Part shown: piece after piece, positions 48,001 through 56,233 of the stretch
Layout of the letters: every line of letters begins with the position of its first letter
How positions within the stretch are numbered: position 1 is the stretch's first letter
Assembly (NCBI RefSeq): GCF_004349055.1
Contig: NZ_SMKX01000034.1
Span: forward strand, 1 to 64,000
Source: Kribbella antibiotica
GTDB lineage: Bacteria; Actinomycetota; Actinomycetes; Propionibacteriales; Kribbellaceae
Direction: 5' to 3'
DNA length: 64,000 nt
The notes under the pieces: generated by a model
The model's input: only the letters and a program-made list of their open reading frames with translations
What the model was told of the DNA's origin: nothing
Database searches by the model: none
Made by a program: the position numbers and the translations under genes

Positions 48001-48488
48001 ATCTCGAACTGCCCCCGTGGTCGAAGGGCCGGTACGGAACCGCGATCGGGCGCGCAGTTCACGGCGTACTGCAGGTTGTGGATCTGTCCACCGGCGCCGG
48101 CCTCGACGCCGCGGTCGCGACGCAGTGTTTGGCCGAAGGTGTGCTGGAGTACACCGACGTCGTGACCGCTTTGGTTCGCTCCGCTCTCGCCGCAGATGTC
48201 GTGCAGCGAGCGGCGGCGCGGGACCACTGGCGCGAGTCGTACGTCGGGACTGTCCAGCCTGATGGCACAGTCCTCGAGGGCTTCGTCGACCTGATCTACC
48301 GCGAGGACGACGGTCGTCTCACCGTTGTCGACTACAAGACTGACGCGATACCGGCGGCGGCGCTGGACAGCCGGGTCGCCTACTACGCCCCACAACTGCA
48401 GGCGTACACGGAGATCCTGCCCAACACCGGCCCACCGGTCCTGCTGTTCCTCAACCCTGCCGGCGCGGTCGCCCGCCAGTTGCCCTAG
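45027..48488 (+). CDS. AddA/UvrD-like ATP-dependent helicase-nuclease
   Basis: 1153 aa. SF1A helicase motifs in order: FVEAGAGSGKTHALV (Walker A, K32), AAVTFTEKAGAELRDRL (Ia), LLLDEFQDTDPIQ (II), VVGDPKQSIYRFRRAN (III), LTTNFRT (IV), VMTIHAAKGLEFPIVILSG (V) and LLYVAATRARDHLVVSL (VI). A RecB-type nuclease ends the protein: TAIGRAVHGVLQVVDL, VDLIYREDDGRLTVVDYKTD (D1102, K1104), YAPQLQAYTE. With the AddB-like partner it should form a dual-nuclease double-strand-break resection complex. AGGAGG precedes the ATG. The 3' stop overlaps the convergent LysE gene by 4 bp. Confidence 0.9.
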   Translation: MSEQLLDGPARERIRTDTETTLFVEAGAGSGKTHALVDRVTTLVLRDGVPLRTIAAVTFTEKAGAELRDRLRVEFEKARKGPAGPLADEALDDLDSSSIGTLHGFAQQLLLAHPIEAGLPPLIDVLDEVGSSVAFEERWAELQQQLLDDDSIAEPLLLAMAVGVELKHLRSLARLFGNDWDLIGDRVLVDPPELVAMPDLTGLIAAAAQLGAAVDACRDAEDRLLPKLHTIRELGVMLAAATDQESQLAYLQALRGLKIGKIGRKENWPDITKMRSDCTEVVEVAGSLVELLLDACLRHLSHWIAERVLESAEVRRSEGRLEFHDLLVLARNLLRRDESVRAALHERYERLLLDEFQDTDPIQIELAVRIAAGADGDAPDWRDVEVPDGRLFVVGDPKQSIYRFRRANIATYLTAQDLLGETVTLTTNFRTVPPILDWINHVFATLIQAQDAAQPTYHALTPHRTTTPTTAPPPLPGPLPDKVRRDTDDELTLFDFLDDSPAGPEPTPAPGLATVLPFRRSTDTTSTDAGLSEPAPADAPPYDDSVSGPAVTVLGAVPHDDLPRAQASILREREATDVAATVEQALRDGWLVYDERASRWRPAVAGDIAVLVPARTSLPFLEDAFDRADIPYRAEASSLVYQTAEVRDLLACARALGDPSDQLALVTALRSPLFGCGDDDLFTWKRLGGSFTLTAPVSDDLLTHPIGEAMEWLRRTYYASRWLTPSEVLAKIVADRRMLEVAAIGPSARDAWRRIRFVVDQARAWSEVEHGGLRSYLAWAAHQGEEASRVAEAVLPETDADAVRVMTIHAAKGLEFPIVILSGMTAAPNRQRGVQVLWPPDGLGYSVKLKASVQTEDFDLVQPVDEQMDDYERRRLLYVAATRARDHLVVSLHRSGTRRHSSNAELFASAGAAEVPGIALFDGPPPVDRDPRSTSDVTPPMSRRDWDEQITAARKASRKPSAHSASGLEGTGPETALADATADPGSAKAPRDLELPPWSKGRYGTAIGRAVHGVLQVVDLSTGAGLDAAVATQCLAEGVLEYTDVVTALVRSALAADVVQRAAARDHWRESYVGTVQPDGTVLEGFVDLIYREDDGRLTVVDYKTDAIPAAALDSRVAYYAPQLQAYTEILPNTGPPVLLFLNPAGAVARQLP

Positions 48489-49093
48489 GCAACCAGACGG
48501 ACCGCCAGCACCACGATCAGCACACTGGAGGCCAACGCTGTCACGAGTCCCCCGACGTGCCCGGTCAGGACGCGTCCCAGCAGGACGCCACCACCGGCCA
48601 GCAACAGCTGCCAACTCGACGACGCCAGGAATGCCGCGACCACGAACAGGGGCGCCGACCCCGTTCCGGTGCTCCCGAGTACGAGCGCTGCGAAATAGAT
48701 CACCGTCATGGGGCTGAGCAGCGTCATCCCGAGCATCCCGAAGTACGCCGTACGGGCGCGGAGCGGTGCCTCGCGGGTCACTCCGCCGAGCCTGCGCGCG
48801 CGATATCGCCGTACGGCGGTGATGGCACCTGTCAGGGCCAGCGCGACCAGCACCAGCATGGAGATCCATCGCAACGGCATCACGATCGGGACCAGCACCG
48901 GCGCCAGGGCGGCTCCCGCGATGGCTGCGATCAACGCGTAGATCCCGTCAGCCGAGGCGATCCCCAAGGCCGCAAAAGCGCCGACGCGCGCTGAGCTTCG
49001 GGCGCTCAGCCCCACCAGGTAGGTCGCCACGGGGCCAACGGGTACGGCGATTCCGTACCCAGCCAGCATCCCGGCGACCACCACCTCCATCAT
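48485..49093 (-). CDS. LysE/RhtB-family amino acid exporter
   Basis: 202 aa, about six membrane helices: AGYGIAVPVGPVATYLVGLS (family start with PVGP), AALGIASADGIYALIAAIAG, WISMLVLVALALTGAITAV, FGMLGMTLLSPMTVIYFAAL (NP-like site replaced by SP). It exports amino acids or related small molecules. ATG pair at 49093/49090; no clear RBS. Confidence 0.85.
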   Translation of the reverse strand: MMEVVVAGMLAGYGIAVPVGPVATYLVGLSARSSARVGAFAALGIASADGIYALIAAIAGAALAPVLVPIVMPLRWISMLVLVALALTGAITAVRRYRARRLGGVTREAPLRARTAYFGMLGMTLLSPMTVIYFAALVLGSTGTGSAPLFVVAAFLASSSWQLLLAGGGVLLGRVLTGHVGGLVTALASSVLIVVLAVRLVA

Positions 49094-49256
49094 GACTGGA
49101 GGCGGCTAGACCTCCAGCATCGACCGGCCTGCTGCTGAGCCCCAGCCGCCACGTCGGCAACCGGTCTCGTCAGCAACACTCCAGAGGTCGTAGTCATACC
49201 CTCATCATGCGAACCGACGCCGCCCAGCTCAACTCATTAACCCTCTGAGGACCCCC

Positions 49257-49838
49257 ATGCAACGCCAGATCCGAGCCCTGTACGACGAAGAAACCATCGC
49301 CGTCTACCAGGCCTATGCCCCCGAGATCGCCGTACCGGCCCTGGCCGCCCAAACCTTCGTCGCGCCCTTCGGCATGACCCGGATGACCTGGATCAAGCCC
49401 TCGTTCCTCTGGATGGCCTACCGCTCCGGCTGGGCCACCAAGCCCGGCCAGACCCGAGTCCTGCGCATCCATCTCAAGCGCACAGGCTTCGAATGGGCCC
49501 TAGCGAACAGCACCCTGTCCCACTACGACCCCGCCCACCACGAGTCCGAGGCCGCGTGGAAATCCACCCTCGCCGCCTCCCCCGTCCGCATCCAATGGGA
49601 CCCAGAACAAACCCTCACCCTCAAACCCCAGCCCAATGTCCGTTCCCTGCAACTAGGCCTCTCCGGCCCGGCCGTGACCCACTACGTCAACGACTGGATC
49701 ACCCGCATCGAGGATGTAACCCCTTCGATGCACCACATCCACTCCCTGCCGGCCGCCGAGGCCCAAGCCGCCCTCTCGACAGAACGGCCGTACCCGTTGA
49801 CGCCCGCCCTAGCCACCCACATCGGCGCAACCGACTAG
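49257..49838 (+). CDS. DUF4291 protein
   Basis: 193 aa, full length for the family. QIRALYDEETIAVYQAYAPE and MTRMTWIKPSFLWMAYRSGW are the family hallmarks. DUF4291 proteins are widespread and have no assigned reaction that I know of. Codons are cytosine-rich (long C runs) compared with neighbours. The 3' end overlaps the convergent dioxygenase gene by 4 bp. Confidence 0.85.
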   Translation: MQRQIRALYDEETIAVYQAYAPEIAVPALAAQTFVAPFGMTRMTWIKPSFLWMAYRSGWATKPGQTRVLRIHLKRTGFEWALANSTLSHYDPAHHESEAAWKSTLAASPVRIQWDPEQTLTLKPQPNVRSLQLGLSGPAVTHYVNDWITRIEDVTPSMHHIHSLPAAEAQAALSTERPYPLTPALATHIGATD

Positions 49839-50617
49839 CCGATCGCGGCCAGGATGGCTGCTTCCACGGGGTAAGCCGCACTCGGCTCCGCCAACGCAAA
49901 GGGCTCCAGCAGCCCAACCCCCGGCTGGGTGATGATCCGCGGGCTCACCCCGCGATGCGGCCACGACGCGGCGTGCACCAGGAACGGATGGCACAAATAC
50001 ACATCTCCCGCCGACCCCGTAGCCTCAACCACCCGCCGCCCGGCACTCGCCGCGCCAATCGCCGGCCCTGACTCGGCCGACGTCATTCCACCATCCCCCG
50101 CAGACGCCAACACCCGCGCAGCGTCAGCATGCGACCCCACCCGAATTCGCGTCGGAGCATCGTCCGGCCCCACATCGGTCAGCAGGAACAGCGACAGCAG
50201 CCCGCGATCACGACTCCGCACGTTCGCCCGCCACTCACCGTCGTCCCAGTAGCTGGTCTCGATGTGCCAACCCGCATCCCCCGGATCCGCCGCGTGCGGA
50301 AACCGGACGGGAATCGTGCCGCCCATCCCCTCGCGCTTCCACCACTTGTCCGGCCCGATCAGCTGGTCATACGCCTCCCACACAGCACCGGCCGTCCCCG
50401 CCTCCGCAAACGGCTCCCACTGATCGCCGTCTTCCGGACAGACAACCCGCTCAACAGGCGTCGCCCAGGACCCAACATCACCTCTCCTGATGCCACGCCC
50501 CTCCAACTCCGCCCAGACCACGTCAACACACGCGTCGGCGACCGACCGCGGCACAGCCCCACGAACCACCACAAAGCCGTCCCGCATGAACGAAGCAACC
50601 TCGGCGCCAGTCAACAT
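49835..50617 (-). CDS. Phytanoyl-CoA dioxygenase (PhyH)-like Fe(II)/2-oxoglutarate enzyme
   Basis: 260 aa. Iron ligands: H and E/D in AGWHIETSYWDD, and the distal H in YLCHPFLVHAASWPHRG followed by R in SPRIITQPG for 2-oxoglutarate. The beginning LTGAEVASFMRDGFVVVRGA is the usual PhyH start. Likely a small-molecule hydroxylase; substrate unknown. ATG 50617 has GAGG 9 bases upstream; the longer frame has none. Confidence 0.83.
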   Translation of the reverse strand: MLTGAEVASFMRDGFVVVRGAVPRSVADACVDVVWAELEGRGIRRGDVGSWATPVERVVCPEDGDQWEPFAEAGTAGAVWEAYDQLIGPDKWWKREGMGGTIPVRFPHAADPGDAGWHIETSYWDDGEWRANVRSRDRGLLSLFLLTDVGPDDAPTRIRVGSHADAARVLASAGDGGMTSAESGPAIGAASAGRRVVEATGSAGDVYLCHPFLVHAASWPHRGVSPRIITQPGVGLLEPFALAEPSAAYPVEAAILAAIG

Positions 50618-50921
50618 GCCCAGCAGCCTCAACCACCCGCCGCCCGACCTCAACTGGATTTCCACCACCCCGAGTCCGGCAACTCGCCGTACCGGCTATT
50701 CAAAGGATCGCCCGTTGTCCGCGCCTCCGTTCGGTGGCGAGATCGTCACGGACAGTACATGTGGCTTCCGGTGTTTCGGGGCGGATGGTTACAGGTTGTG
50801 GATAACGGGAACGACCCTGGCGTGTAAGTGAGCGTGCAGTCGCCTACGATCTGCGGAAACGCTGTGAGGATGATGGCTCGTCTGCTGGCGGGTCTGCCAC
50901 AAAGAGTGTGAGGGTGTGGCC

Positions 50922-51548
50922 ATGAATATCGGTACTCGGAAGATCGTCGTCGACGAGGCGATCGCCCAGCTTCGGATCTATGCCGAGGGCAACGGCGCTG
51001 TGTTGCGGTACTACGACGGCCTGCCGGGGATGACGAATGTCGGGGGTACTGACCCGAACCGGGTGTCGCTGGAGGATCTGGCTCGCACCATGGTGATCGG
51101 GTCCGACCTGCGGGCGCTGGACATTCCGTGGCTGCTGGAGGTGGACGCGGAGAAGGAGTTCGCCGCGGTGCCGGTGGATGCGCGGCTGGAGGATGCGGCG
51201 CCGGGGAGTGCGCTGTTCGACGCTGCGATGGCGCTCGACGAGGTCTTCTCCGGGCACCGCGGGTTCGGGCAGGCGAAGAAGTCGAAGCTGCTGCACCTGA
51301 AGCGGCCGTTTCTCTTCCCTGTCAGCGACAGCTTCATTCGGATGACCTACACGAACGCCTCTGCCGGCGCGGAGCTGCTGGGTGCTGTGCACAGCGACCT
51401 GGTCAACCCGGCCAACGTGCGCGACTTCAAGCTACTGCAGGTGCGTCTGAACGCTGAGCCGGCCACGTCGGCGGCTCGCCTGCTCGGCGAGGCTCCGACG
51501 CTGCGGCTACTCGACATCCTCGCCTCACTGCTCGGTGAGGCGAAGTAG
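50922..51548 (+). CDS. Conserved hypothetical protein (DUF6308-like)
   Basis: 208 aa. VLRYYDGLPGMTNVGGTDPN, then FGQAKKSKLLHLKRPFLFPV followed by SDSFIRMTY, then a C-terminal helical part (NVRDFKLLQVRLNAEPATSA ... LRLLDILASLL). The central 'SKLLHLKRP..FPVSDS' phrase resembles the DUF6308 family as I remember it; not certain. The GAGGG site 7 bases upstream supports ATG 50922 over the GTG at 50916. Confidence 0.65.
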   Translation: MNIGTRKIVVDEAIAQLRIYAEGNGAVLRYYDGLPGMTNVGGTDPNRVSLEDLARTMVIGSDLRALDIPWLLEVDAEKEFAAVPVDARLEDAAPGSALFDAAMALDEVFSGHRGFGQAKKSKLLHLKRPFLFPVSDSFIRMTYTNASAGAELLGAVHSDLVNPANVRDFKLLQVRLNAEPATSAARLLGEAPTLRLLDILASLLGEAK

Positions 51549-51552
51549 CCCG

Positions 51553-53064
51553 CTACATCACGCCGAGCCGCGCCAGCGGCTCGACCAGCTCCCGCTCTTC
51601 GTAGGACAGGTGCGAGAGCAGCGTGTCGTCCAACAGGTCGACCGCTGCGCGCAGCCCGTCGATGCTGCCCGATCCGTCGACCAGCGCGACCAGTGCCTTG
51701 TCCACGCCTTCCAGCACGTCGTGGATGATCAGGTGCTCCGCCTGCAGCCGGTCCACGACCGGTACGAGCGCTGGGTCGGCCCGGCGCAGGCGCGGGAACA
51801 GTGACGCATCCTCGATCGAGTGATGCGTGGTGACCAGCCGGCAGTAGGACTCGCAGTACGTGCCGAGTGTCCAGTTGTTCTGCCGCATGGTCATCGTGTT
51901 GATGTGTGAGCGCGCCTGACCGATGCCCATCGAGCCAGCCGCCACCTGCTCGACCAGATCGTGGATCTGCTCGAGCTCTGCTCGCAGATGGTCGTGCACG
52001 TCGATCAGATGCTGCCCCGACGACAGTTGATGCGGCGTATACGCACGCGAGGGATCCAGCGCAGGCCCAGTCGGCCGCTCCGACTCATCAAGCACCCGTA
52101 CGGCGCTCCGTCGCGCAACCGGCGGCGGTGTCGGCACCACGGCGAACCCGGATGCCGTCTGCGGTGCCGCTACTGCGGGGACAACGCCGTTCCGCGCAGC
52201 CTCCACTGCCTCACGCACACCCACCGCCACCTCAGCGAACCGGCGAATGTCAGTCGGGTCATCAGAAGCGAGGATGTAGGTGCTCATCCCCTCGCCCAGT
52301 GTCAGCTCGGTGAGCTGGTCGATCCAGACCTCCTCCGGCCCCTGCAGGAACCCACCGCTGCCCGAGAAGTGCCCGGAGAGGTTGTACAACCGCCGTACCG
52401 ATGCCGGGTCGCGGCCAGCGTCAACAGCGGCCTCGTCGATCAACTTGTTCATCGCAGTCAGCAGGTCAGGACCGGCGTACCCGCTGCTGGGGAGCCATCC
52501 GTCGGCGAGGCGGCCGGTGACGCCCAGCATGCGTGGCTTGTAGGCACCCAGCCAGATCTGTACGTCGTGGGCGGGCTGCGGGCCGCGCTTGGCGCCGGCA
52601 ACGGCGTAGTGCTGACCGGGAAGCTTGATACCGCCACCTGTCGGCGCCCAGACCTCCCGGATGATCGCGATGGCCTCCTCGAGCGCGCTAATGCTCTGGC
52701 CCGTAGTGAGCCGCGGCCCGCCGTTGGCTGCAACCGCCTCCAGGAAGCCACCCGCTCCGAGGCCCAGCTCCACCCGGCCGCCGGTAATCTGGTCGAGAGT
52801 GGCCACGCTGCGCGCCAGCACGACCGGGTGCCGCAGCGGCAGGTTGGCGACGTTCGTCGCGACCTTGATGCGCTGGGTCTGCGCCGCGACGACCGACAGC
52901 AGCGTCCAGGCATCCATCAGGCGTGGCTGGTAGGGGTGGTCCTGGAAAGTCACCAGATCCAGCCCCACCTGCTCGGTCAGCTGGGCCAGCGCGATCACGT
53001 GCGCCGGGTCTTCGATCGCCGGGGTGAGGAAGGTCCCGAATTGCAGGTCGTGGCCGTAGTCCAT
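51553..53064 (-). CDS. F420-dependent LLM-class oxidoreductase fused to a hemerythrin (HHE) domain
   Basis: 503 aa. Residues 1-285 are a luciferase-like TIM barrel: QFGTFLTPAIEDPAHVIALA, LATLDQITGGRVELGLGAG-type core, EEAIAIIREVWAPTGGG, VQIWLGAYKPRMLGVTGRLA. After a proline/alanine linker, residues about 355-500 form a four-helix HHE domain with ligands in VHDHLRAELEQ, TTHHSIEDASLF, QAEHLIIHDVLEG and LLSHLSYEERELVEP. Hemerythrin binds a di-iron centre for O2 or NO sensing; the fusion suggests iron/oxygen-coupled control of an F420 or FMN enzyme. The gene is 46 bp downstream of the SARP regulator on the same strand. Confidence 0.86.
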   Translation of the reverse strand: MDYGHDLQFGTFLTPAIEDPAHVIALAQLTEQVGLDLVTFQDHPYQPRLMDAWTLLSVVAAQTQRIKVATNVANLPLRHPVVLARSVATLDQITGGRVELGLGAGGFLEAVAANGGPRLTTGQSISALEEAIAIIREVWAPTGGGIKLPGQHYAVAGAKRGPQPAHDVQIWLGAYKPRMLGVTGRLADGWLPSSGYAGPDLLTAMNKLIDEAAVDAGRDPASVRRLYNLSGHFSGSGGFLQGPEEVWIDQLTELTLGEGMSTYILASDDPTDIRRFAEVAVGVREAVEAARNGVVPAVAAPQTASGFAVVPTPPPVARRSAVRVLDESERPTGPALDPSRAYTPHQLSSGQHLIDVHDHLRAELEQIHDLVEQVAAGSMGIGQARSHINTMTMRQNNWTLGTYCESYCRLVTTHHSIEDASLFPRLRRADPALVPVVDRLQAEHLIIHDVLEGVDKALVALVDGSGSIDGLRAAVDLLDDTLLSHLSYEERELVEPLARLGVM

Positions 53065-53110
53065 GACCTCAAACTACTCGGATCGACAAATAATCTCAAA
53101 CACAGAACAT

Positions 53111-56100
53111 CTACTCGTAGAGTAGATCGAAGGCTTGGCGGGGCGTCAGCGCACCGCCGCGCGCGTACGCCTCGTCGTACGCCCGCTCCCCCAGAGCCTC
53201 CCGAGCGGCGGCCACCGCCCGAGTCAGGTCGTCGAGTTCGGTAGAGGCGATCAGGTGCTCGCCAGCAGCCCGAGCGGCCGCTGCTGCTCCCAGCAGTTGC
53301 GCAGCGACACTCTTGTCAGCGGCTGCGCCGGCCAGGCCCTCAAGAGCACCGCACAGGCCGCGGACCGAGCCATAGGCCTCAGAGACCTCGAACGACTCTC
53401 GGTGAAGCTCCAGAGCCGCAGCAGCATCGCCCTGCAGCTCAAGCACGAACCCGAGCTCCTCAAGCACCATCGACAGGTAGAGCGCGGGCTCGTCCTGCGC
53501 CCGCGCCGCTGCGATCAACGCGCGCAGCCGCAGCTCCGCCTCGCCCAGTTCACCCATCCGCCGAGCGGAGAAGGCCAGCACGATCTCTGCGAGTGCCTGG
53601 ACCGGCCGTTGGCCCTGGTCCGCTGCCAGCCGCAACGCGCGCTCCGCCTGCGCCCGCGCAGCCGTGTATTCGCCCTGCCTGACCTGGGTCCAGCCGAGCA
53701 TCCCCAACGCGCCTGCGACCTCAGGCCACAGTTCCAGCCCTTCGGCGATCTGCGCGCACTCCTGGTGGAGCCGGGCCGCCTCAGCGAAGTCACCTGCCAG
53801 CTCAGCCGCCGCACCGAGCCAACTAGTCGCCTGCAAGGTCCCCCATGCGTCACCGAGTCCCCTGAAGATCCGCTCGCTCTCTGATGCGTCAGCGCGGAGC
53901 GCGTCGAGGTCGGACTGGACGTGTGCGTGCTTGGCGCGCGCCAGCAACACCGCAGCGGCGCCCCACTGATCCCCGTCTGTCTCGAAGGTCTTCAGCGACC
54001 GCTCCAGCAGCACCTGTCCCGTCACCAGCTCACCGACGTCGCTACTGGCGAACGCGACCCACCACTGCCCACGAGCATCGGCTGTCTCCAGCCAGCGTTC
54101 CCGCTCCGCGCCAGCCCGTCGATCCGCTTGCACGTAAAGGAATCCGGTCCGCCAGACACCTGCGCGAGCCGACCCCGGTACGGCGTCCAGCGAGCGAACC
54201 GCTTCCGCCGTACGGCCGCGGAGGAACCAGTACCAGGCCATAGCGTCGACCAATCGCTCAGCCAGATCAGACTGCCCAGTCGCCACAGCTCGGTCAAGTG
54301 CCGTGCGCAGATTGGCCGCATCCGCGTCCAGGAGCCGCAGCCAGCTGTTCTGCTCAGCACCGTGCAGCTCAGCCGACTCAGCCAGCTCCACGTAGTACTC
54401 AAGGTGCCGCTGCTGCACTGACTCCAGCTCGTCGGCCGCACGCAGCTTCTCAACGCAGTACGCCGCCACTGACTCCAGCAACCGGTACCGCGGCCCGTCG
54501 ACACCATGCACCGGTACGACGAGCGACCGGTCGACGAGTCGAATCAGCACCTCCAGCACGTCCGGCTCAGCGCACACCGCAGCCGCCGCCTCCGCCGTAC
54601 CGCCATCAGCCTGTACGGCGAGACGTCGCAGTACAGCTTGTTCGTCGGGCGCGAGGAGCTCCCAGCTCCAGTCGATCATCGCTTGCAGAGTCTGCTGTCG
54701 TGGTGCAGCACCCCGATGCCCGGTCGCCAGCAACCGGAACCGGTCGTCCAGCCGAGCGACCAGGCCACGGATACCGAGGGCACGCACCCGGGTGGCGGCA
54801 AGCTCCAGCGCGAGCGGAATGCCATCGAGCCGCCGACAGAGCACGGCGACATCCGCAACGTTGTCTGCAGTCAGCGTGAAGCCCTGCGACGCCGCAGCGG
54901 CCCGAGCGACAAACAACTGGACCGCACTGCACTCCGCCACCGCATCTGCTCCAGCTAACGGCACCTCCAGCGGCGGCACGGCCCACACCGCCTCGCCCGC
55001 AAGGTTGAGCGGCTCCCGGCTGGTCGCCAGCACCCGCAGGTGCGGTGCGGCCGCCAGCAGCTCATCCACCAGGTCCGCGACCTCAGCAATCACCTGCTCG
55101 CAGTTGTCGAGCAGCAAGAGCCGCGTACCCATGACGGCCGCCAGCCGCGCCACCACAGTCTCAGCCGGACCGCTGCTGTCCCGCAGGTCCAAAGCAGCCT
55201 GTACGGCGTCTGTGAGCGCATCGCGCACCGAAAGCGTCGCCGGTGTCACGGCGGCCAGTTCGACGAGCACAACGCCGTCCGCGAACCGCTCTGCCACCGA
55301 CGCCGCCGTGGCCAACGCCAGCCGAGTCTTGCCGACACCACCCGGTCCGGTCAGCGTCACCAACCTCGACGACGACAGTGCGGCGCCAATCGAACTCACC
55401 GCGTCCGAACGCCCGATCAGGTCGGTCCGCTGCGCAGGCAGATTGCTGCGCGCATGCGGCAGCTCCTGCGTCAGGATCGACTGCTGCAGCGCAACCAGCG
55501 GTGGACTCGGGTCCAGCCCGAGCTCATCTGCCAGCAGCCGTCTTAGCTCCTCAAAGCTGTCCAGCGCCTCAGTCTGCCGACCGGCTCGGTACAGCGCACG
55601 CATCTGGGCCGCACGCAGCCCCTCCCGCAGCGGATGCTCAGCAACGAGCGCAGACAGCTCATCGATCGGCACATCTGCACGCTCCAGCGCCGCCAGGCGC
55701 TGCTCCGTCAGCCGAGCAACCGCAGTCTCGACAAATGACTCGTCAGCGAAGTCCGCGTACGCGGGTCCCCGCCACAGCCCCAGCGCCTCAGTCAGCTCAC
55801 CCCGCGAGACTCGGTCCGCGAACAGCAGCGCGTCGTACGACGTCTTGTCGACAGCGATCGAGTAGCCGGCCGGTCCGGAGCGCACGAGCTCTCGGCTGCC
55901 CGCCTCGGCGTCCTCGAACGCCCTGCGCAGTTGCGACACCTTGGCGGACAGCGTCCCCGCCGGGTTGCCAGGGAGCTGCGTGCCCCAGAGGTCGTCGATC
56001 AGCCGGTCGGCCGGCACCGGTCTGCCCTCGTGCACCAGCAGGTCAGCCAGGAGCGCACGGACCTTCAGCCCCTGGATCGTCACGGGCTCCCCCGCGTCGG

Positions 56101-56137
56101 TCCAGGCTGTGACCGGTCCCAGCACCCCGAAACGCAT
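53111..56137 (-). CDS. AfsR/SARP-type transcriptional regulator (winged helix-BTAD-NB-ARC-TPR)
   Basis: 1008 aa. Residues 1-90: OmpR-like winged helix (RFGVLGPVTAWTDAGEPVTI; SAKVSQLRRAFED). Residues 95-235: bacterial transcriptional activation domain (FADESFVETAVARLTEQRLA; LREGLRAAQMRALYRAGRQT). About 255-560: NB-ARC STAND ATPase with LTGPGGVGKTRLALATAASV (K270) and LLLLDNCEQVIAEVADLVDE. The remainder is TPR-like helical repeats. Such proteins activate secondary-metabolite or stress genes when their sensor part is triggered. The upstream inverted repeat is a likely autoregulatory site. Confidence 0.92.
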   Translation of the reverse strand: MRFGVLGPVTAWTDAGEPVTIQGLKVRALLADLLVHEGRPVPADRLIDDLWGTQLPGNPAGTLSAKVSQLRRAFEDAEAGSRELVRSGPAGYSIAVDKTSYDALLFADRVSRGELTEALGLWRGPAYADFADESFVETAVARLTEQRLAALERADVPIDELSALVAEHPLREGLRAAQMRALYRAGRQTEALDSFEELRRLLADELGLDPSPPLVALQQSILTQELPHARSNLPAQRTDLIGRSDAVSSIGAALSSSRLVTLTGPGGVGKTRLALATAASVAERFADGVVLVELAAVTPATLSVRDALTDAVQAALDLRDSSGPAETVVARLAAVMGTRLLLLDNCEQVIAEVADLVDELLAAAPHLRVLATSREPLNLAGEAVWAVPPLEVPLAGADAVAECSAVQLFVARAAAASQGFTLTADNVADVAVLCRRLDGIPLALELAATRVRALGIRGLVARLDDRFRLLATGHRGAAPRQQTLQAMIDWSWELLAPDEQAVLRRLAVQADGGTAEAAAAVCAEPDVLEVLIRLVDRSLVVPVHGVDGPRYRLLESVAAYCVEKLRAADELESVQQRHLEYYVELAESAELHGAEQNSWLRLLDADAANLRTALDRAVATGQSDLAERLVDAMAWYWFLRGRTAEAVRSLDAVPGSARAGVWRTGFLYVQADRRAGAERERWLETADARGQWWVAFASSDVGELVTGQVLLERSLKTFETDGDQWGAAAVLLARAKHAHVQSDLDALRADASESERIFRGLGDAWGTLQATSWLGAAAELAGDFAEAARLHQECAQIAEGLELWPEVAGALGMLGWTQVRQGEYTAARAQAERALRLAADQGQRPVQALAEIVLAFSARRMGELGEAELRLRALIAAARAQDEPALYLSMVLEELGFVLELQGDAAAALELHRESFEVSEAYGSVRGLCGALEGLAGAAADKSVAAQLLGAAAAARAAGEHLIASTELDDLTRAVAAAREALGERAYDEAYARGGALTPRQAFDLLYE

Positions 56138-56150
56138 GGCCGCACCCTAT

Positions 56151-56181
56151 CTTTCCGGTGGCTGGCGGCCGCACCGGAAAG
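56151..56181. promoter_or_regulatory. Perfect 10-bp inverted repeat between divergent promoters
   Basis: CTTTCCGGTG and CACCGGAAAG are perfectly inverted with an 11-bp spacer, so the half-site centres are 21 bp apart (two helical turns). It lies 13 bp before the SARP gene start and 52 bp before the FMN reductase ATG, a good position for an operator controlling both. Confidence 0.6.
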
Positions 56182-56233
56182 AAACCGTAAAGGGTCTGCG
56201 GCAGAGTTTGAACCAGCAGAAGGGAGGCAGGAA

